Shown here in pieces: positions 40,048-53,442 of a stretch of 64,000 nucleotides of DNA. The notes under the pieces are model-generated. The model was not told the DNA's origin, did no database searches, and saw nothing but the letters and a program-made list of their open reading frames with translations. The number at the start of each line of letters is the position of its first letter. Position 1 is the stretch's first letter. This stretch comes from Chromatiales bacterium (lineage in GTDB: Bacteria; Pseudomonadota; Gammaproteobacteria; Steroidobacterales; GCA-2729495): positions 62,001 to 126,000 of the forward strand of contig JAEUPZ010000014.1 of the NCBI GenBank assembly GCA_016789885.1, read 5' to 3'. A program made the translations under genes and the position numbers.

Positions 40048-41196
40048 TCACTCGAACCAGAGCAGCACGGTGTCGCGGGCCTGGGCCCACAGCGACCCCT
40101 CGGGCACGGCCGCCAGCGGCACCAGCGGTGCTTCGGCCAGCACCTGGTCGTCGAGCCGCACGCGGATCATGCCGACGGGCGTCGCGGGGTCGAGCGGTGC
40201 CTCGAGCGGGGTGCGGACCTCGACCTGGGTCTGCAGGTTGTCGCCGGCGCCGCGCGGCAGGGTGACCGCGAAGGACTGCGCGACGCCGACGTCGACGGAC
40301 TCGGCCTCACCCTTCCAGACCCGTACCGTCTCGACCGGCTTGCCGGCCGTGAAGAGGGGCTTCGTCTCGTAGAAGCGGAACCCGTAGGCCAGCAGGGCCT
40401 CGGAGGCCCGCTCGCGCGCCCGGGCGCTGTCGGTCTTCAGCACGACGGACACGAGCCGCATGCCGTTGCGCAGGGCCGAGGTCACGAGGCAGTAGCCCGC
40501 GCTCGCCGTGTAGCCGGTCTTCATGCCGTCGACCGTCGGGTCGCGGTAGAGCAGGCCGTTGCGGTTGCCCTGGGTGATGCCATTGAAGGTGAACTGCTTC
40601 TCCGAGTACCAGCGGTAGTACTCGGGGAACTCGCGGATCAGCGCGTTGCCGAGGCGCGCGATGTCGGCGGCCGTCGTGTAGTGCTGGGGGTCGGGCAGGC
40701 CCGTCGAGTTGCGGAAGCTGCTGTCGTTGAGGCCGATCTCCTTCGCGTAGCGGTTCATCAGGTCGGCGAAGGCTTCTTCGGTGCCGGCCACGTACTCGGC
40801 CAGCGCGACGCTGGCGTCGTTGCCCGACTGGATGATCATGCCCTTGAGCAGCGTCTCGACCGGCACCCGGCTGCCCACGTCGAGGAAGGTCGTCGAGCCG
40901 CCGCTGGTGGCGCCACCGCTGCGCCAGGCCACCACGCTGATGGGTGCCTCGTCGTTCAGCCCGATGCGCTTCTCGCGGATCGAGCGGAACACGACGTAGG
41001 CCGTCATCAGCTTGGTGATGCTGGCCGGCTCCATGCGCTCGTTCTCGTTGCGGGCCGCCAGCACGCGGCCGCTCTCGTGGTCGACGAGGATGTAGGCGCC
41101 GGCCTCGATGGCGGGCGGGGGCGGCACGTCGAAGGTGGCTGCCCACACCGGCAGCACGGCGAGGGCCAGCACGAGGGTCAGCAGGTGGCGGGTCAT
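40048..41196 (-). CDS. dacC: D-alanyl-D-alanine carboxypeptidase (PBP5/6 family)
   Basis: A 382-residue periplasmic serine peptidase that trims the terminal D-Ala from peptidoglycan stem peptides. Active-site motifs are SITK (59-62), SGN (124-126) and KTG in 'DGMKTGYTASAGYC'. It has a signal peptide (MTRHLLTLVLALAVLPVWA), a C-terminal beta domain, and a terminal amphipathic 'SLWAQARDTVLLWFE' that would anchor it to the membrane. The symbol dacC versus dacA is not certain. It is 19 bases after rlpA. Confidence 0.94.
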   Translation of the reverse strand: MTRHLLTLVLALAVLPVWAATFDVPPPPAIEAGAYILVDHESGRVLAARNENERMEPASITKLMTAYVVFRSIREKRIGLNDEAPISVVAWRSGGATSGGSTTFLDVGSRVPVETLLKGMIIQSGNDASVALAEYVAGTEEAFADLMNRYAKEIGLNDSSFRNSTGLPDPQHYTTAADIARLGNALIREFPEYYRWYSEKQFTFNGITQGNRNGLLYRDPTVDGMKTGYTASAGYCLVTSALRNGMRLVSVVLKTDSARARERASEALLAYGFRFYETKPLFTAGKPVETVRVWKGEAESVDVGVAQSFAVTLPRGAGDNLQTQVEVRTPLEAPLDPATPVGMIRVRLDDQVLAEAPLVPLAAVPEGSLWAQARDTVLLWFE

Positions 41197-41215
41197 GGCG
41201 GGGTCGACTTCCTTG

Positions 41216-42049
41216 TCATGGGGCGGGTGCCGGCTCGGTCACGAGCTGCGGGGCGGGCAGGCCGAAACCGGCGAGGCGGTCGGCCAGGGCGTCGTATTCG
41301 GCGGAACCGGCCAGCGGCCCGATGCGCACGCGGTAGAGGGCCACGCTCCCCCCCTCATCGTACCGGATCACGGTATTGCTGACACCCTTCGCCGCGAGCG
41401 TCGCCTGCATGCGCTCGGCGTTGCCACGGTCGCGGTAGGCGCCGAGCTGCATGAAGAGCAGCCCTGGCGGCACCGGCGGCGGCACCGCCACGCCGGCCGG
41501 CGGGTCGCGGGTCACCGCCTCGACCTCCACCTCGGCGGTGCCGCTGCGGACCATGTCGAGCTCGACGGCGGCCGCGTAGGACAGGTCGATCTCCCGGCTC
41601 TTCTTGAACGGGCCGCGGTCGTTCACGGTGACGACGACGCTCCGGCCGTTGCCGAGGTTCGTGACCCGCACCAGCGACGGCAGCGGCAGCACACGGTGCG
41701 CCGCGGTCAGCTGGTTCATGTCGTAGACCGTTCCGCTCGAGGTGCGCCGGCCGTGGAACTCCTTGCCGTACCACGAGGCGACGCCCCGGGCCTTGTAGCC
41801 CTCGCTCGACGGCAGGACGTAGTAACGCTCGCCGAAGACCTCGTAGAAGGGCGGGTTGCCCGGGCCGGACGGCAGGGTCGCCGGGGCCTTCGGTGGCTTT
41901 GCGGCGGCGGGTGCCGGGGCCGGCGGCGGGCGGGGTGCCACGACAACGGGCGCCGGCTCCCTGCGTCCCCAGGGTCCCGGGGCGCAGGCCGCAAGCAGCA
42001 GCGTGGCCGATGCCAGTAGCGCGCGTGCGGCGGTGGCAGCTGCCCTCAG
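41216..42049 (-). CDS. rlpA: RlpA lytic transglycosylase lipoprotein, probable CTG start
   Basis: The protein has an RlpA double-psi beta-barrel domain ('GVASWYGKEFHGRRTSSG', 'VTVNDRGPFKKSREIDLS') and a C-terminal SPOR domain ('LFMQLGAYRDRGNAERMQATL'), which targets division sites. The first standard start (GTG at 41941) would remove any export signal. Translating upstream gives a lipoprotein signal, LLLAAC, with Cys22, beginning at CTG 42047-42049. That CTG overlaps the mltB stop as CTGA, exactly where neighbouring junctions have ATGA. No ATG, GTG or TTG exists in frame before the signal. Full length would be 277 residues. Confidence 0.85.
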   Translation of the reverse strand: MRAAATAARALLASATLLLAACAPGPWGRREPAPVVVAPRPPPAPAPAAAKPPKAPATLPSGPGNPPFYEVFGERYYVLPSSEGYKARGVASWYGKEFHGRRTSSGTVYDMNQLTAAHRVLPLPSLVRVTNLGNGRSVVVTVNDRGPFKKSREIDLSYAAAVELDMVRSGTAEVEVEAVTRDPPAGVAVPPPVPPGLLFMQLGAYRDRGNAERMQATLAAKGVSNTVIRYDEGGSVALYRVRIGPLAGSAEYDALADRLAGFGLPAPQLVTEPAPAP

Positions 42050-43074
42050 GGTGACTGCAGGCCGCCGGGCTGGCCTGCCTCCCGGACCCGCACTCCTGCA
42101 GCGATGGCCTGGCTCAGCTCATGCACCGCCAGGGCGTACATGACACTGCGGTTGTAGCGGGTGATGGCGTAGAAATTCTGGAAGCCGACCCAGTGCTCCT
42201 TGCCGTCGCGCCCGTCGAGCTCCACCAGCAGCGCCGGCGCCGACGCGGGCAGGTCGGTCGTGAAGATGACGCCCTGCCGCTGCAGCGAGGCCACGGTATC
42301 GCGCAGCGCGAGCTCATTGGTGCCGGCCGGGCGCTGGGCCGAGGCTTTCAGCTCTCCGCGGGTCGCGACCACCTGGCCGGGCTGCCAGTCATGCCGCACG
42401 AAGTAGTTGGCGACGCTGGCGATGATGTCGTCCCAGTCGGCCAGCAGGTTGCGGCGGCCGTCGCCACTGCCGTCGACGGCGAAGCTGCGGTAGCTGCTCG
42501 GAATGAACTGTGGTGGCCCCATGGCCCCGGCGTAGGACCCCGTCAGCGTGGTGACGTCGAGGCGCTCGTCGCGGGCCAGCAGGAACAGCTCCCGCAGCTG
42601 CTTGCGGAAGAACTCGCCCCGGGGCGGGTAGTCGAAGCCCAGCGTCGCCAGCGAGTCGACCAGCCGGTAGCTGCCGGTCCGCGTTCCATAGAAGGTCTCG
42701 ACCCCGATGATGGCGGCGATCACCTCGGCCGGAACGCCGGTCTCGCCCGAGACCCGGCGCAGGCGTGCCTCGTGCTCCCGGTAGAAATCGACGCCGGCGC
42801 TGATCCGCTGGGGCGTGATGAAGATCGCGCGGTACTCGAACCACGGCTTCACCTTCTCGGCGGGCCGGGCCATGGCGTCGAGGATCGACTGCTTCGTCTC
42901 GGCCGGTCCCAGCACGCCCTCGACGAACGGCCGTTCGAAGCCGTCCTGCCTGACGAGGACATCGATGAATTCGCGCACCTCGGGACGGGTGAGGTCGAGG
43001 GCGGCGACGGGGCTGGCGAAGGCGGCGACAAGGGCCGGCACCGCGAGCCACCGAGACGGGCGCGTCGGTGTCAT
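42046..43074 (-). CDS. mltB: Membrane-bound lytic murein transglycosylase B
   Basis: A 342-residue Slt35-type enzyme that cleaves glycan strands to 1,6-anhydro-MurNAc products. The catalytic Glu is in 'IIGVETFYGTRTGSYR', and 'GAMGPPQFIPSSYRSFAVDG' is the family signature. The signal peptide (MTPTRPSRWLAVPALVAAFASPVAA) has no lipobox Cys, so the protein is probably periplasmic rather than lipidated. The ATG at 43074 overlaps the rodA stop; the longer open frame upstream is antiphase to rodA. Confidence 0.94.
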   Translation of the reverse strand: MTPTRPSRWLAVPALVAAFASPVAALDLTRPEVREFIDVLVRQDGFERPFVEGVLGPAETKQSILDAMARPAEKVKPWFEYRAIFITPQRISAGVDFYREHEARLRRVSGETGVPAEVIAAIIGVETFYGTRTGSYRLVDSLATLGFDYPPRGEFFRKQLRELFLLARDERLDVTTLTGSYAGAMGPPQFIPSSYRSFAVDGSGDGRRNLLADWDDIIASVANYFVRHDWQPGQVVATRGELKASAQRPAGTNELALRDTVASLQRQGVIFTTDLPASAPALLVELDGRDGKEHWVGFQNFYAITRYNRSVMYALAVHELSQAIAAGVRVREAGQPGGLQSP

Positions 43075-44180
43075 CGAGCCACGAGCTTTCGATGGGTCTG
43101 GATGGACATAAGGATACCGAAGCCCGCCATGAGGGTCACCATCGAGGTGCCGCCGGCGCTGACCAGCGGCAGCGGGACGCCGACCACGGGCAGCAGCCCC
43201 ATGACCATGGCGGTGTTGACGAAGATGTAGCAGAAGAAGGTCAGCGACAGCGTCCCCGCCAGCAGCCGCGTGAAGGTGTCCGGGGCGTTGGCGGCGATGA
43301 CCAGGCCGCGGCCGATCACGAACAGGTACAGCGCCAGCAGCGCCAGCGCGCCGAACAGCCCGAATTCCTCGCCGATGACGGCGAAGATGAAGTCGGTATG
43401 GCGCTCGGGCAGGAACTCGAGCTGCCCCTGGGTGCCGTTCAGCCAGCCCTTGCCGAAGAGCCCGCCCGAGCCGATGGCGATCTTGGACTGGATGATGTGG
43501 TAGCCGGCTCCGAGGGGGTCGCTCTCCGGGTCGAGCAGCGTCAGCACCCGCCGGCGCTGGTAGTCGTGCATCACGAGCCACAGCGCCGGCATGGCCGCGG
43601 CGGCGAGCGCGGCGGCGGCGGCGATGTACTTCCAGCCGAGGCCGGCGAAGAAGATGACGATGGCCCCCGACAGCACGATCAGGATCGAGGTGCCGAGGTC
43701 GGGCTGCACCGCGATCAGCGTTGCCGGCACCAAGATGATCACGAGGGTGCCGAGCACCAGCGGAAAGCTGGGCGGCAGGGGGCGCTCGTGCAGCAGCCAG
43801 CCGAGGAACAGCGGCACGCCGAGCTTCATGAGTTCCGACGGCTGGAAGCGGATGCCGATGTCGATCCAGCGCCGGGCACCCATGCTGATCTCGCCCTTGA
43901 GCAGCACGGCCACCAGCAGCACGAGGCCGATGGCGTAGACGAACGGTCCTGCCGTACGCAGCCACTGGGGTGGCACCTGGGCCAGCACCAGCAGCGCTGC
44001 GAAGGCAACGCCGATGCGGGCCCCCTGGCTCAGCACCTCGCGCAGGTCCTGCGACTCGGCGCTGTAGAGCGCCAGCAGGCTCATGACCAGCACGCCGCCG
44101 ATGCCGAGCAGCAGCAGCCCGTCGAGGTGCAGCGTCCGCAGCACCCGCCCGAGGGGCCCGACCTCGACCCGCGCGCTCAT
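43071..44180 (-). CDS. rodA: Rod-shape peptidoglycan glycosyltransferase RodA
   Basis: A 369-residue SEDS-family protein with about ten transmembrane helices. It polymerises lipid II during elongation together with PBP2, encoded just upstream with an ATGA overlap. Characteristic segments are 'RRWIDIGIRFQPSELMKLGVPLFLGWLL', 'QPDLGTSILIVLSG', 'GKGWLNGTQGQLEFLPERHTDFIFAVIGEEFG' and 'GVPLPLVSAGGTS'. Length normal. Confidence 0.96.
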   Translation of the reverse strand: MSARVEVGPLGRVLRTLHLDGLLLLGIGGVLVMSLLALYSAESQDLREVLSQGARIGVAFAALLVLAQVPPQWLRTAGPFVYAIGLVLLVAVLLKGEISMGARRWIDIGIRFQPSELMKLGVPLFLGWLLHERPLPPSFPLVLGTLVIILVPATLIAVQPDLGTSILIVLSGAIVIFFAGLGWKYIAAAAALAAAAMPALWLVMHDYQRRRVLTLLDPESDPLGAGYHIIQSKIAIGSGGLFGKGWLNGTQGQLEFLPERHTDFIFAVIGEEFGLFGALALLALYLFVIGRGLVIAANAPDTFTRLLAGTLSLTFFCYIFVNTAMVMGLLPVVGVPLPLVSAGGTSMVTLMAGFGILMSIQTHRKLVAR

Positions 44181-46036
44181 GTCCGTGGCTCCAGCACCGC
44201 CTCGATGATGGCCCGGGCGACGGGGGCGGCGACCTTGCTGCCGCTCTCACCGTTCTCGATGACAACGGCAACGGCCACCCGCGGATCCTCCAGGGGCGCG
44301 AAGGCGATGAAGAGCGCATGGTCGCGCCGGCGCTCGGCCACCTGGGCGGCGTTGTACTTCGCGCCCTGGGCCACGGTGAAGACCTGGGCCGTGCCGCTCT
44401 TGCCCGCCATGCGGTATTTCGCGGCGGCGCCGATGGCCCGGGCCGTGCCGCGGCCGCCGTAGAGCACGTCTTCCATGCCCTTGATGATGACGTCCCAGTG
44501 GGCGGGGTCCTGGTCGGCCACCGGCGGCAGCGGCCGCGGAGGCAGGTATTCGGTGGCGCCGGTGGCCGGGTCGCGGTAGCCCCGCACGAGCCGTGGCTCG
44601 AAGCGCTGGCCCCGTGCGGCGATGGTCGCGGTGGCGTGGGCCAGCTGCAGCGGCGTCACCAGCAGGTAGCCTTGCCCGATGCCGGCGATGACCGTCTCGC
44701 CGGGGAACCACACCTGGTTCGCCCGGCTCTTGAAGGCCGTCTTCTTCCAGGCGGGGCTTGGCACCAGGCCCCCCTGCTCGCCGGCCATGTCGAGGCCGGT
44801 GTTGCCGCCGAGCCCGAACTGCTGCAGGAAGCCGCCGAGGCGCTCGATGCCGAGGTCACGGGCCAGGCCGTAGTAGTAGACGTCGCACGACTGCTCGATG
44901 CTGCCGGTCATGTCGACGCTGCCGTGGCCCTCGGGTTTCCAGTCGCGGTAGCGGTGGCTGGACCCCGGCAGGCTGAAGCTGCCGCCGCACCAGACCCGGT
45001 CCGTGGCGCGCCGTACCTCGTGGTGCAGGCCGGCCAGCGCCACCATGGGCTTGATGGTCGATCCCGGCGGGTACTGGCCGCGGAGCGCGCGGTTGAAGAG
45101 GGGCCGGTCGATGTCCTCCTGCAGGGCCGCGTAGGCCCTGCGGCCGATGCCGGCGCTCATGATGTTGGGGTCGTAGTTCGGCACGCTGGCGAAGACCAGC
45201 ACCTCGCCATTGCGCGGATCGATGGCGACCGCCGCGCCCCGCCGGCCGGCCAGCGCGTTCTCGGCCACCAGCTGCGCATCGGCGTCGATTGAGAGCAGCA
45301 GGTCGCGGCCCGGGGTCGAGGGCGTGCGGCCGAGCACCTCGATGCGGCGGCCGTGGGCGTTGACCACCACGTCCTCGTGGCCCGACGCGCCATGCAGGTC
45401 GGGCTCGTAGCTGCGCTCGATGGAGATCTTGCCCACCTGCGACGTGCCGGCGTACGCGGCGCGGTCGAGCTCCTTCATGTCGTCGGCACTGATGCCGCCG
45501 ACGTAGCCCAGCGCGTGGGACGCGAACGGGCCGAGCGGATAGCGCCGCCCGAGCCGGGCCTGCACCTCGAGGCCCGGCAGCCACGGCCGCTGCACGGCGA
45601 AGGCGGCCAGCTGCAGGTCCGTCAGGCGCTCGGCGATGACGAAGGTGTCGAACTTGCGCCGGCTGCGGACGAGGTTCTTCACGTCCTGCAGGTCGTCGGG
45701 CGCGATGATGCCGATGGCCACGAGCCGTTCGAGGGTCGCCGGCAGGTCGGGCACCTGCTCCGGCGTGATCTCGAGCTGGTAGCTCGGCGTGTTCTCGGCG
45801 AGCGTGCGCCCGTGGCGGTCGAGGATCAGCCCGCGGATGGGCGGGACCGGGACCACGCGGATCGTGTTGCCGCTCGACTGTTGCGAGTAATAGTCGTACT
45901 CGACTACCTGGAGCTGTACGAGGCGGCCGACGATCAGCCCCGACGCCACGACGACGAAGGCCACGGCCACGAGCACCCGCGCGAAGAAGAGCTGCTGCTC
46001 TGCCCAGGCGTCCTTGATGCGCAGCGTGCGGGCCAT
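44177..46036 (-). CDS. mrdA: Penicillin-binding protein 2, elongasome transpeptidase
   Basis: A 619-residue class B PBP with one N-terminal membrane helix (about 17-38), a pedestal domain ('RGLILDRHGRTLAENTPSYQLEI') and a transpeptidase domain. The active-site motifs are STIK (326-329), SCD in 'SIEQSCDVYYYG', and KSGTAQ. It crosslinks peptidoglycan during cell elongation with RodA and MreBCD. It lies 7 bases after mreD and overlaps rodA. Confidence 0.96.
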   Translation of the reverse strand: MARTLRIKDAWAEQQLFFARVLVAVAFVVVASGLIVGRLVQLQVVEYDYYSQQSSGNTIRVVPVPPIRGLILDRHGRTLAENTPSYQLEITPEQVPDLPATLERLVAIGIIAPDDLQDVKNLVRSRRKFDTFVIAERLTDLQLAAFAVQRPWLPGLEVQARLGRRYPLGPFASHALGYVGGISADDMKELDRAAYAGTSQVGKISIERSYEPDLHGASGHEDVVVNAHGRRIEVLGRTPSTPGRDLLLSIDADAQLVAENALAGRRGAAVAIDPRNGEVLVFASVPNYDPNIMSAGIGRRAYAALQEDIDRPLFNRALRGQYPPGSTIKPMVALAGLHHEVRRATDRVWCGGSFSLPGSSHRYRDWKPEGHGSVDMTGSIEQSCDVYYYGLARDLGIERLGGFLQQFGLGGNTGLDMAGEQGGLVPSPAWKKTAFKSRANQVWFPGETVIAGIGQGYLLVTPLQLAHATATIAARGQRFEPRLVRGYRDPATGATEYLPPRPLPPVADQDPAHWDVIIKGMEDVLYGGRGTARAIGAAAKYRMAGKSGTAQVFTVAQGAKYNAAQVAERRRDHALFIAFAPLEDPRVAVAVVIENGESGSKVAAPVARAIIEAVLEPRT

Positions 46037-46043
46037 GGCCGGG

Positions 46044-46535
46044 TCAGGCGAAGCTGCGGTCGCGGCGTTCGAGCCGTTCGCGGACGCGGTCCATGGCGCC
46101 CATCACCACGGGCCACAGCAGCGTCGCGCTGAGGACGGGGCCCCAGCGCCCGGGTCCGAAGCTGGCGCGGCCGGCGATGCCGTCGATCCACAGGTTGACG
46201 AAGCCGGCCAGGAACAGCAGCACGAACACCGACAGCGTCAGCTGCCACAGCGGGAAGATGCGCATGCGCAGGTGGAAGCGCAGCACGAGGTAGGCGAGCC
46301 CCGCCAGCACGAAGGCGTTCTGGCCGAGCAGGCTGCCCTCGGCGACGTCGAGGACCAGCCCGATGCCGAAGGCCGTGAAGATCCCGACGCGGCCCGGCCA
46401 CATCAGGGCCCAGTAGAGCAGCACGAGCGTTGCCCACGGCGGGCGGAACGGGGCGAGGCCCTCGGGCAGGGGCACGATCTCGATGGCGACCGCGGCGAAG
46501 AGCAGCAGCCACACGGGCCAGCGCGACGGCATCAT
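46044..46535 (-). CDS. mreD: Rod-shape-determining protein MreD
   Basis: A 163-residue membrane protein with five or six hydrophobic segments and the family pattern 'FRPPWATLVLLYWALMWPGRVGIFTAFGIGLVLDVAEGSLLGQNAFVLAGLAYL'. It is part of the Rod complex linking MreB filaments to the peptidoglycan synthases. Its start overlaps the mreC stop (ATGA). Confidence 0.93.
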   Translation of the reverse strand: MMPSRWPVWLLLFAAVAIEIVPLPEGLAPFRPPWATLVLLYWALMWPGRVGIFTAFGIGLVLDVAEGSLLGQNAFVLAGLAYLVLRFHLRMRIFPLWQLTLSVFVLLFLAGFVNLWIDGIAGRASFGPGRWGPVLSATLLWPVVMGAMDRVRERLERRDRSFA

Positions 46536-47803
46536 CCGGCAGGCTCCTGGCCGGTGCTGGCGTCCTGCGGCCCCGGGTCGTCCGTCGCCGGCGCCGGCTC
46601 GGCGGGCGATGTCCCGGGCTGCGGCGCGCTGTCCTCGCCACCCGCCGGGGCACCTTCGGCAGTGGCGCCGTCACCGCCCGGGGCGCCGGGCGCCGACGGT
46701 GCGGCCGGAGTTGCTGGCGACGGTAGTGCAGGAGCGGATTCCACCGGCGGAGCCGGCGCCGTCGTGCCCTCGCTCGCAGCCCCGGCGTCGGCCGGCGGCC
46801 GACGCGGCAGCGGCGTCAGCACGACCGGCGCCCGTGCCGGCGTGGCCGCCGGTGCCGCAGGAGCCGGCGCCGGCTCACTGGCGGGCGATGCCGGGGGCGG
46901 AGCCGCGCCGCGCACCGGCGCTGCGGCCAGGCCCGGCGGCGGCGCCAGCTCGGCATCGGCAGCGACCCGGGACGTCCCGGGCAGCACCAGCAGTACCTCA
47001 TGCAGCCGGTCGAGCCGCGCGGCGGGTCGGGCCGTGATGTCGCGGAAGGCGTCCCCGCGGGAGTCGTCGACCTTCGTCACCGTGCCGACCGGATAACCGG
47101 CCGGGAAGGCGCCACCCAGCCCCGAAGTGACCAGCAGGTCGCCCGGCTCGACGTCCTGGTTGCGGGTCAGGTACGGCAGCGACAGCCGGTTGCGGTTGCC
47201 GGTGCCCACGGCGATGGTCCGCAGGCCGTTGCGGACCACCTCCACGGGCAGGGCGTGGTCCGGATCGGTGATGAGCAGCGCCTCGGCGCTGTCCGGCGCG
47301 GTGCGCGTGACCTGGCCGACGACGCCCTGGGCGTCGATCAGGGCCTGGCCATCGCGGGTTCCGCTGCGCTGGCCCTTGTTCACGATGATCCGATGGTGCA
47401 GCCGGTCCATCTCGACGGACAGTACCTCACCGATCACCACCTTGTCCGGCACCCGCGCCGTCGAGTCGAGCAGGGCCCGCAGCCGGGCGTTCTCCGCCTG
47501 CAGTGCAGCATAGCGCTGCAGCGTTGCGTCGTTGACCAGGGACTTGCGCCGGAGGTCGGCATTCTCGGCCAGCAGGGCGTCGCGCGAGGCCAGGCTGTCG
47601 CTGAGCCAGCGGCTGGCGCGGAAGGGGGCGTTGATGGCCTGCTGCACGGGGTAGAAGGCGGCCGCCAGCTGCCGGCGCGCCTCCTCGAGGTAACTGCCCC
47701 GGTGGTCGAGCACCATCAGCGTGACAGCGACGGCGGCAGCCAGGGTGTAGCGCAGCCCCGGGTTGTAGTTGCGGATCCGGCCTTCGCTGTCGGCAGACTG
47801 CAG
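46532..47803 (-). CDS. mreC: Rod-shape-determining protein MreC, probable non-ATG start
   Basis: MreC core ('LASRDALLAENADLRRKS' coiled coil, then 'VTSGLGGAFPAGYPVGTVTKV') with a long Pro/Ala-rich C-terminal tail of roughly 130 residues. The first standard codon, ATG 47716, falls inside the membrane helix. In-frame translation upstream restores 'NPGLRYTLAAAVAVTLMVLDHRG', which matches the N-terminal anchor of MreC. No ATG, GTG or TTG occurs between the mreB stop and that helix. CTG at 47803 (anchor at residues 17-32, 423 residues in total) or CTG at 47755 are the candidate starts. The frame continues straight from the mreB stop. Confidence 0.87.
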   Translation of the reverse strand: MQSADSEGRIRNYNPGLRYTLAAAVAVTLMVLDHRGSYLEEARRQLAAAFYPVQQAINAPFRASRWLSDSLASRDALLAENADLRRKSLVNDATLQRYAALQAENARLRALLDSTARVPDKVVIGEVLSVEMDRLHHRIIVNKGQRSGTRDGQALIDAQGVVGQVTRTAPDSAEALLITDPDHALPVEVVRNGLRTIAVGTGNRNRLSLPYLTRNQDVEPGDLLVTSGLGGAFPAGYPVGTVTKVDDSRGDAFRDITARPAARLDRLHEVLLVLPGTSRVAADAELAPPPGLAAAPVRGAAPPPASPASEPAPAPAAPAATPARAPVVLTPLPRRPPADAGAASEGTTAPAPPVESAPALPSPATPAAPSAPGAPGGDGATAEGAPAGGEDSAPQPGTSPAEPAPATDDPGPQDASTGQEPAG

Positions 47804-47809
47804 CGGCGG

Positions 47810-52110
<4,301 letters not shown>

Positions 52111-52194
52111 CCGCCTCCGGCGGGCGGCCGGCGCCTCTGGCACCGCCGCCCGTCCCCGCCCACAATACCGACGCCTTTCCGCAGGGGAACCGCC

Positions 52195-53442
52195 TTGGCC
52201 GACCAGCACCAGCACTACAGCCGCGGGAGCGTGATCCTCGGCTGGCTCATCGCCATCGTCTTTTCCGTGCACAGCGCGGTGACGATCCTGATCCCGCGCA
52301 CCGAGAAGTACGCCCCCCTGCGCGAGGACCTGCGCAGCTGGCACTACCTGATGGGGCTCACGCTCTTCGTGCTGATCGTGCTGCGCCTGGCGCGCTGGTT
52401 CCGCGAGGCGGTGCGCCCGGCCCCCGGCATGACGCCGGCGGGGCACAGCTTCACCCGGCAGCTGGCGCTGACGGTCTACCTGCTCATGGCGGTGATGCCG
52501 GTGCTCGGCATCCTGCAGGCCTGGAGCGACGGCCTCACGGTGCGCCTCGGTCCCTTCGTCACGCTGCCGGCCGTTGTGGGCGAGAGCCGGCCGCTGTGGA
52601 TGTTCTCGGGCTACTTCCACTCGGCGCTGGGCTTCACGCTGCTGCTGATCCAGCTCATCTCGGTGCTGAGCGGCGCGTACCTGCTGCTGCGCCGGGGCGT
52701 GGGCATGTTCACGGCCTTCGCGCCGGGCTTCGGCGCGCAGATGTGGCTGACCTTCGCCATCTCCATTTACGCCGTCAGCACGCTGCGCGACGAGCAGAGC
52801 CCGGCCGGCGTCATCAACGTCGGGATTTTCGTGGGTCTCACGGCCCTCGTCTGGCTCCTCGGCCGGCGCCGCCGGCGCGCCGCCGTGCCGGTGACCTTCG
52901 ACGGCGCGCGGCCCTCGGGGCTTGCCGTGGCGGCCGGCGCCGCGGTCTGCCTGCTGTCGCTGGGCTTCGCCAGCTACCTGCCCTACCAGAACTTCGGCGT
53001 GCTGCCCTGGGAGATGGGCGTGAAGGTGGCGGCGCCGGAAGGCGTGACGTCCCACGACGCGCCCGTCGTGCGCGTGACCGTCACCCCCGAGACCCCCTTC
53101 GAGGCGACGGTCAAGGCCGAAAAGTACAAGTGGTGCCGTTTCTGCCACACGGCCGACAAGGGCGAGAAGCACCTGGCGGGCCCGAACCTGTATGCGATCT
53201 TCGGGCAGCGCGCGGGCACGGTGCCCGGCTTCGCCTACTCGCCCGCCATGGCGAAGCGTGGCCAGGAGGGCCTGGTCTGGGACGACGAGACGCTGGACCA
53301 GTTCCTGGCCGGCTATGACCGGTTCGTCCCCGGCACCTACATGAAGGTCTCCATCGGTCCGATCACCGACCCCGAGGAGCGCAAGGCCATCATCAATCTC
53401 CTCAAGAAGGACACGATGCCCGGCGCCTACTCGACGCCATGA
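52195..53442 (+). CDS. Cytochrome b561-like membrane protein fused to a C-terminal cytochrome c domain
   Basis: A 415-residue protein. Residues 1-190 are a four-helix b561-type domain with candidate haem-b histidines in 'FSVHSAV', 'SWHYLMG' and 'YFHSALG'. Further helices lead to a periplasmic tail with one c-type haem motif, CRFCH, in 'KYKWCRFCHTADKGEKHLAGPNLY', and a late Met ('GTYMKVSIG') as axial ligand. It probably moves electrons between quinol and a periplasmic acceptor. The TTG start at 52195 has AGGGGA just upstream. Its stop overlaps the next gene (ATGA). Confidence 0.82.
   Translation: MADQHQHYSRGSVILGWLIAIVFSVHSAVTILIPRTEKYAPLREDLRSWHYLMGLTLFVLIVLRLARWFREAVRPAPGMTPAGHSFTRQLALTVYLLMAVMPVLGILQAWSDGLTVRLGPFVTLPAVVGESRPLWMFSGYFHSALGFTLLLIQLISVLSGAYLLLRRGVGMFTAFAPGFGAQMWLTFAISIYAVSTLRDEQSPAGVINVGIFVGLTALVWLLGRRRRRAAVPVTFDGARPSGLAVAAGAAVCLLSLGFASYLPYQNFGVLPWEMGVKVAAPEGVTSHDAPVVRVTVTPETPFEATVKAEKYKWCRFCHTADKGEKHLAGPNLYAIFGQRAGTVPGFAYSPAMAKRGQEGLVWDDETLDQFLAGYDRFVPGTYMKVSIGPITDPEERKAIINLLKKDTMPGAYSTP

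Noticed and set aside
52111..52123. A small hairpin after gatB
   Set aside because: Five-base arms and no T-run, too weak to call an intrinsic terminator.
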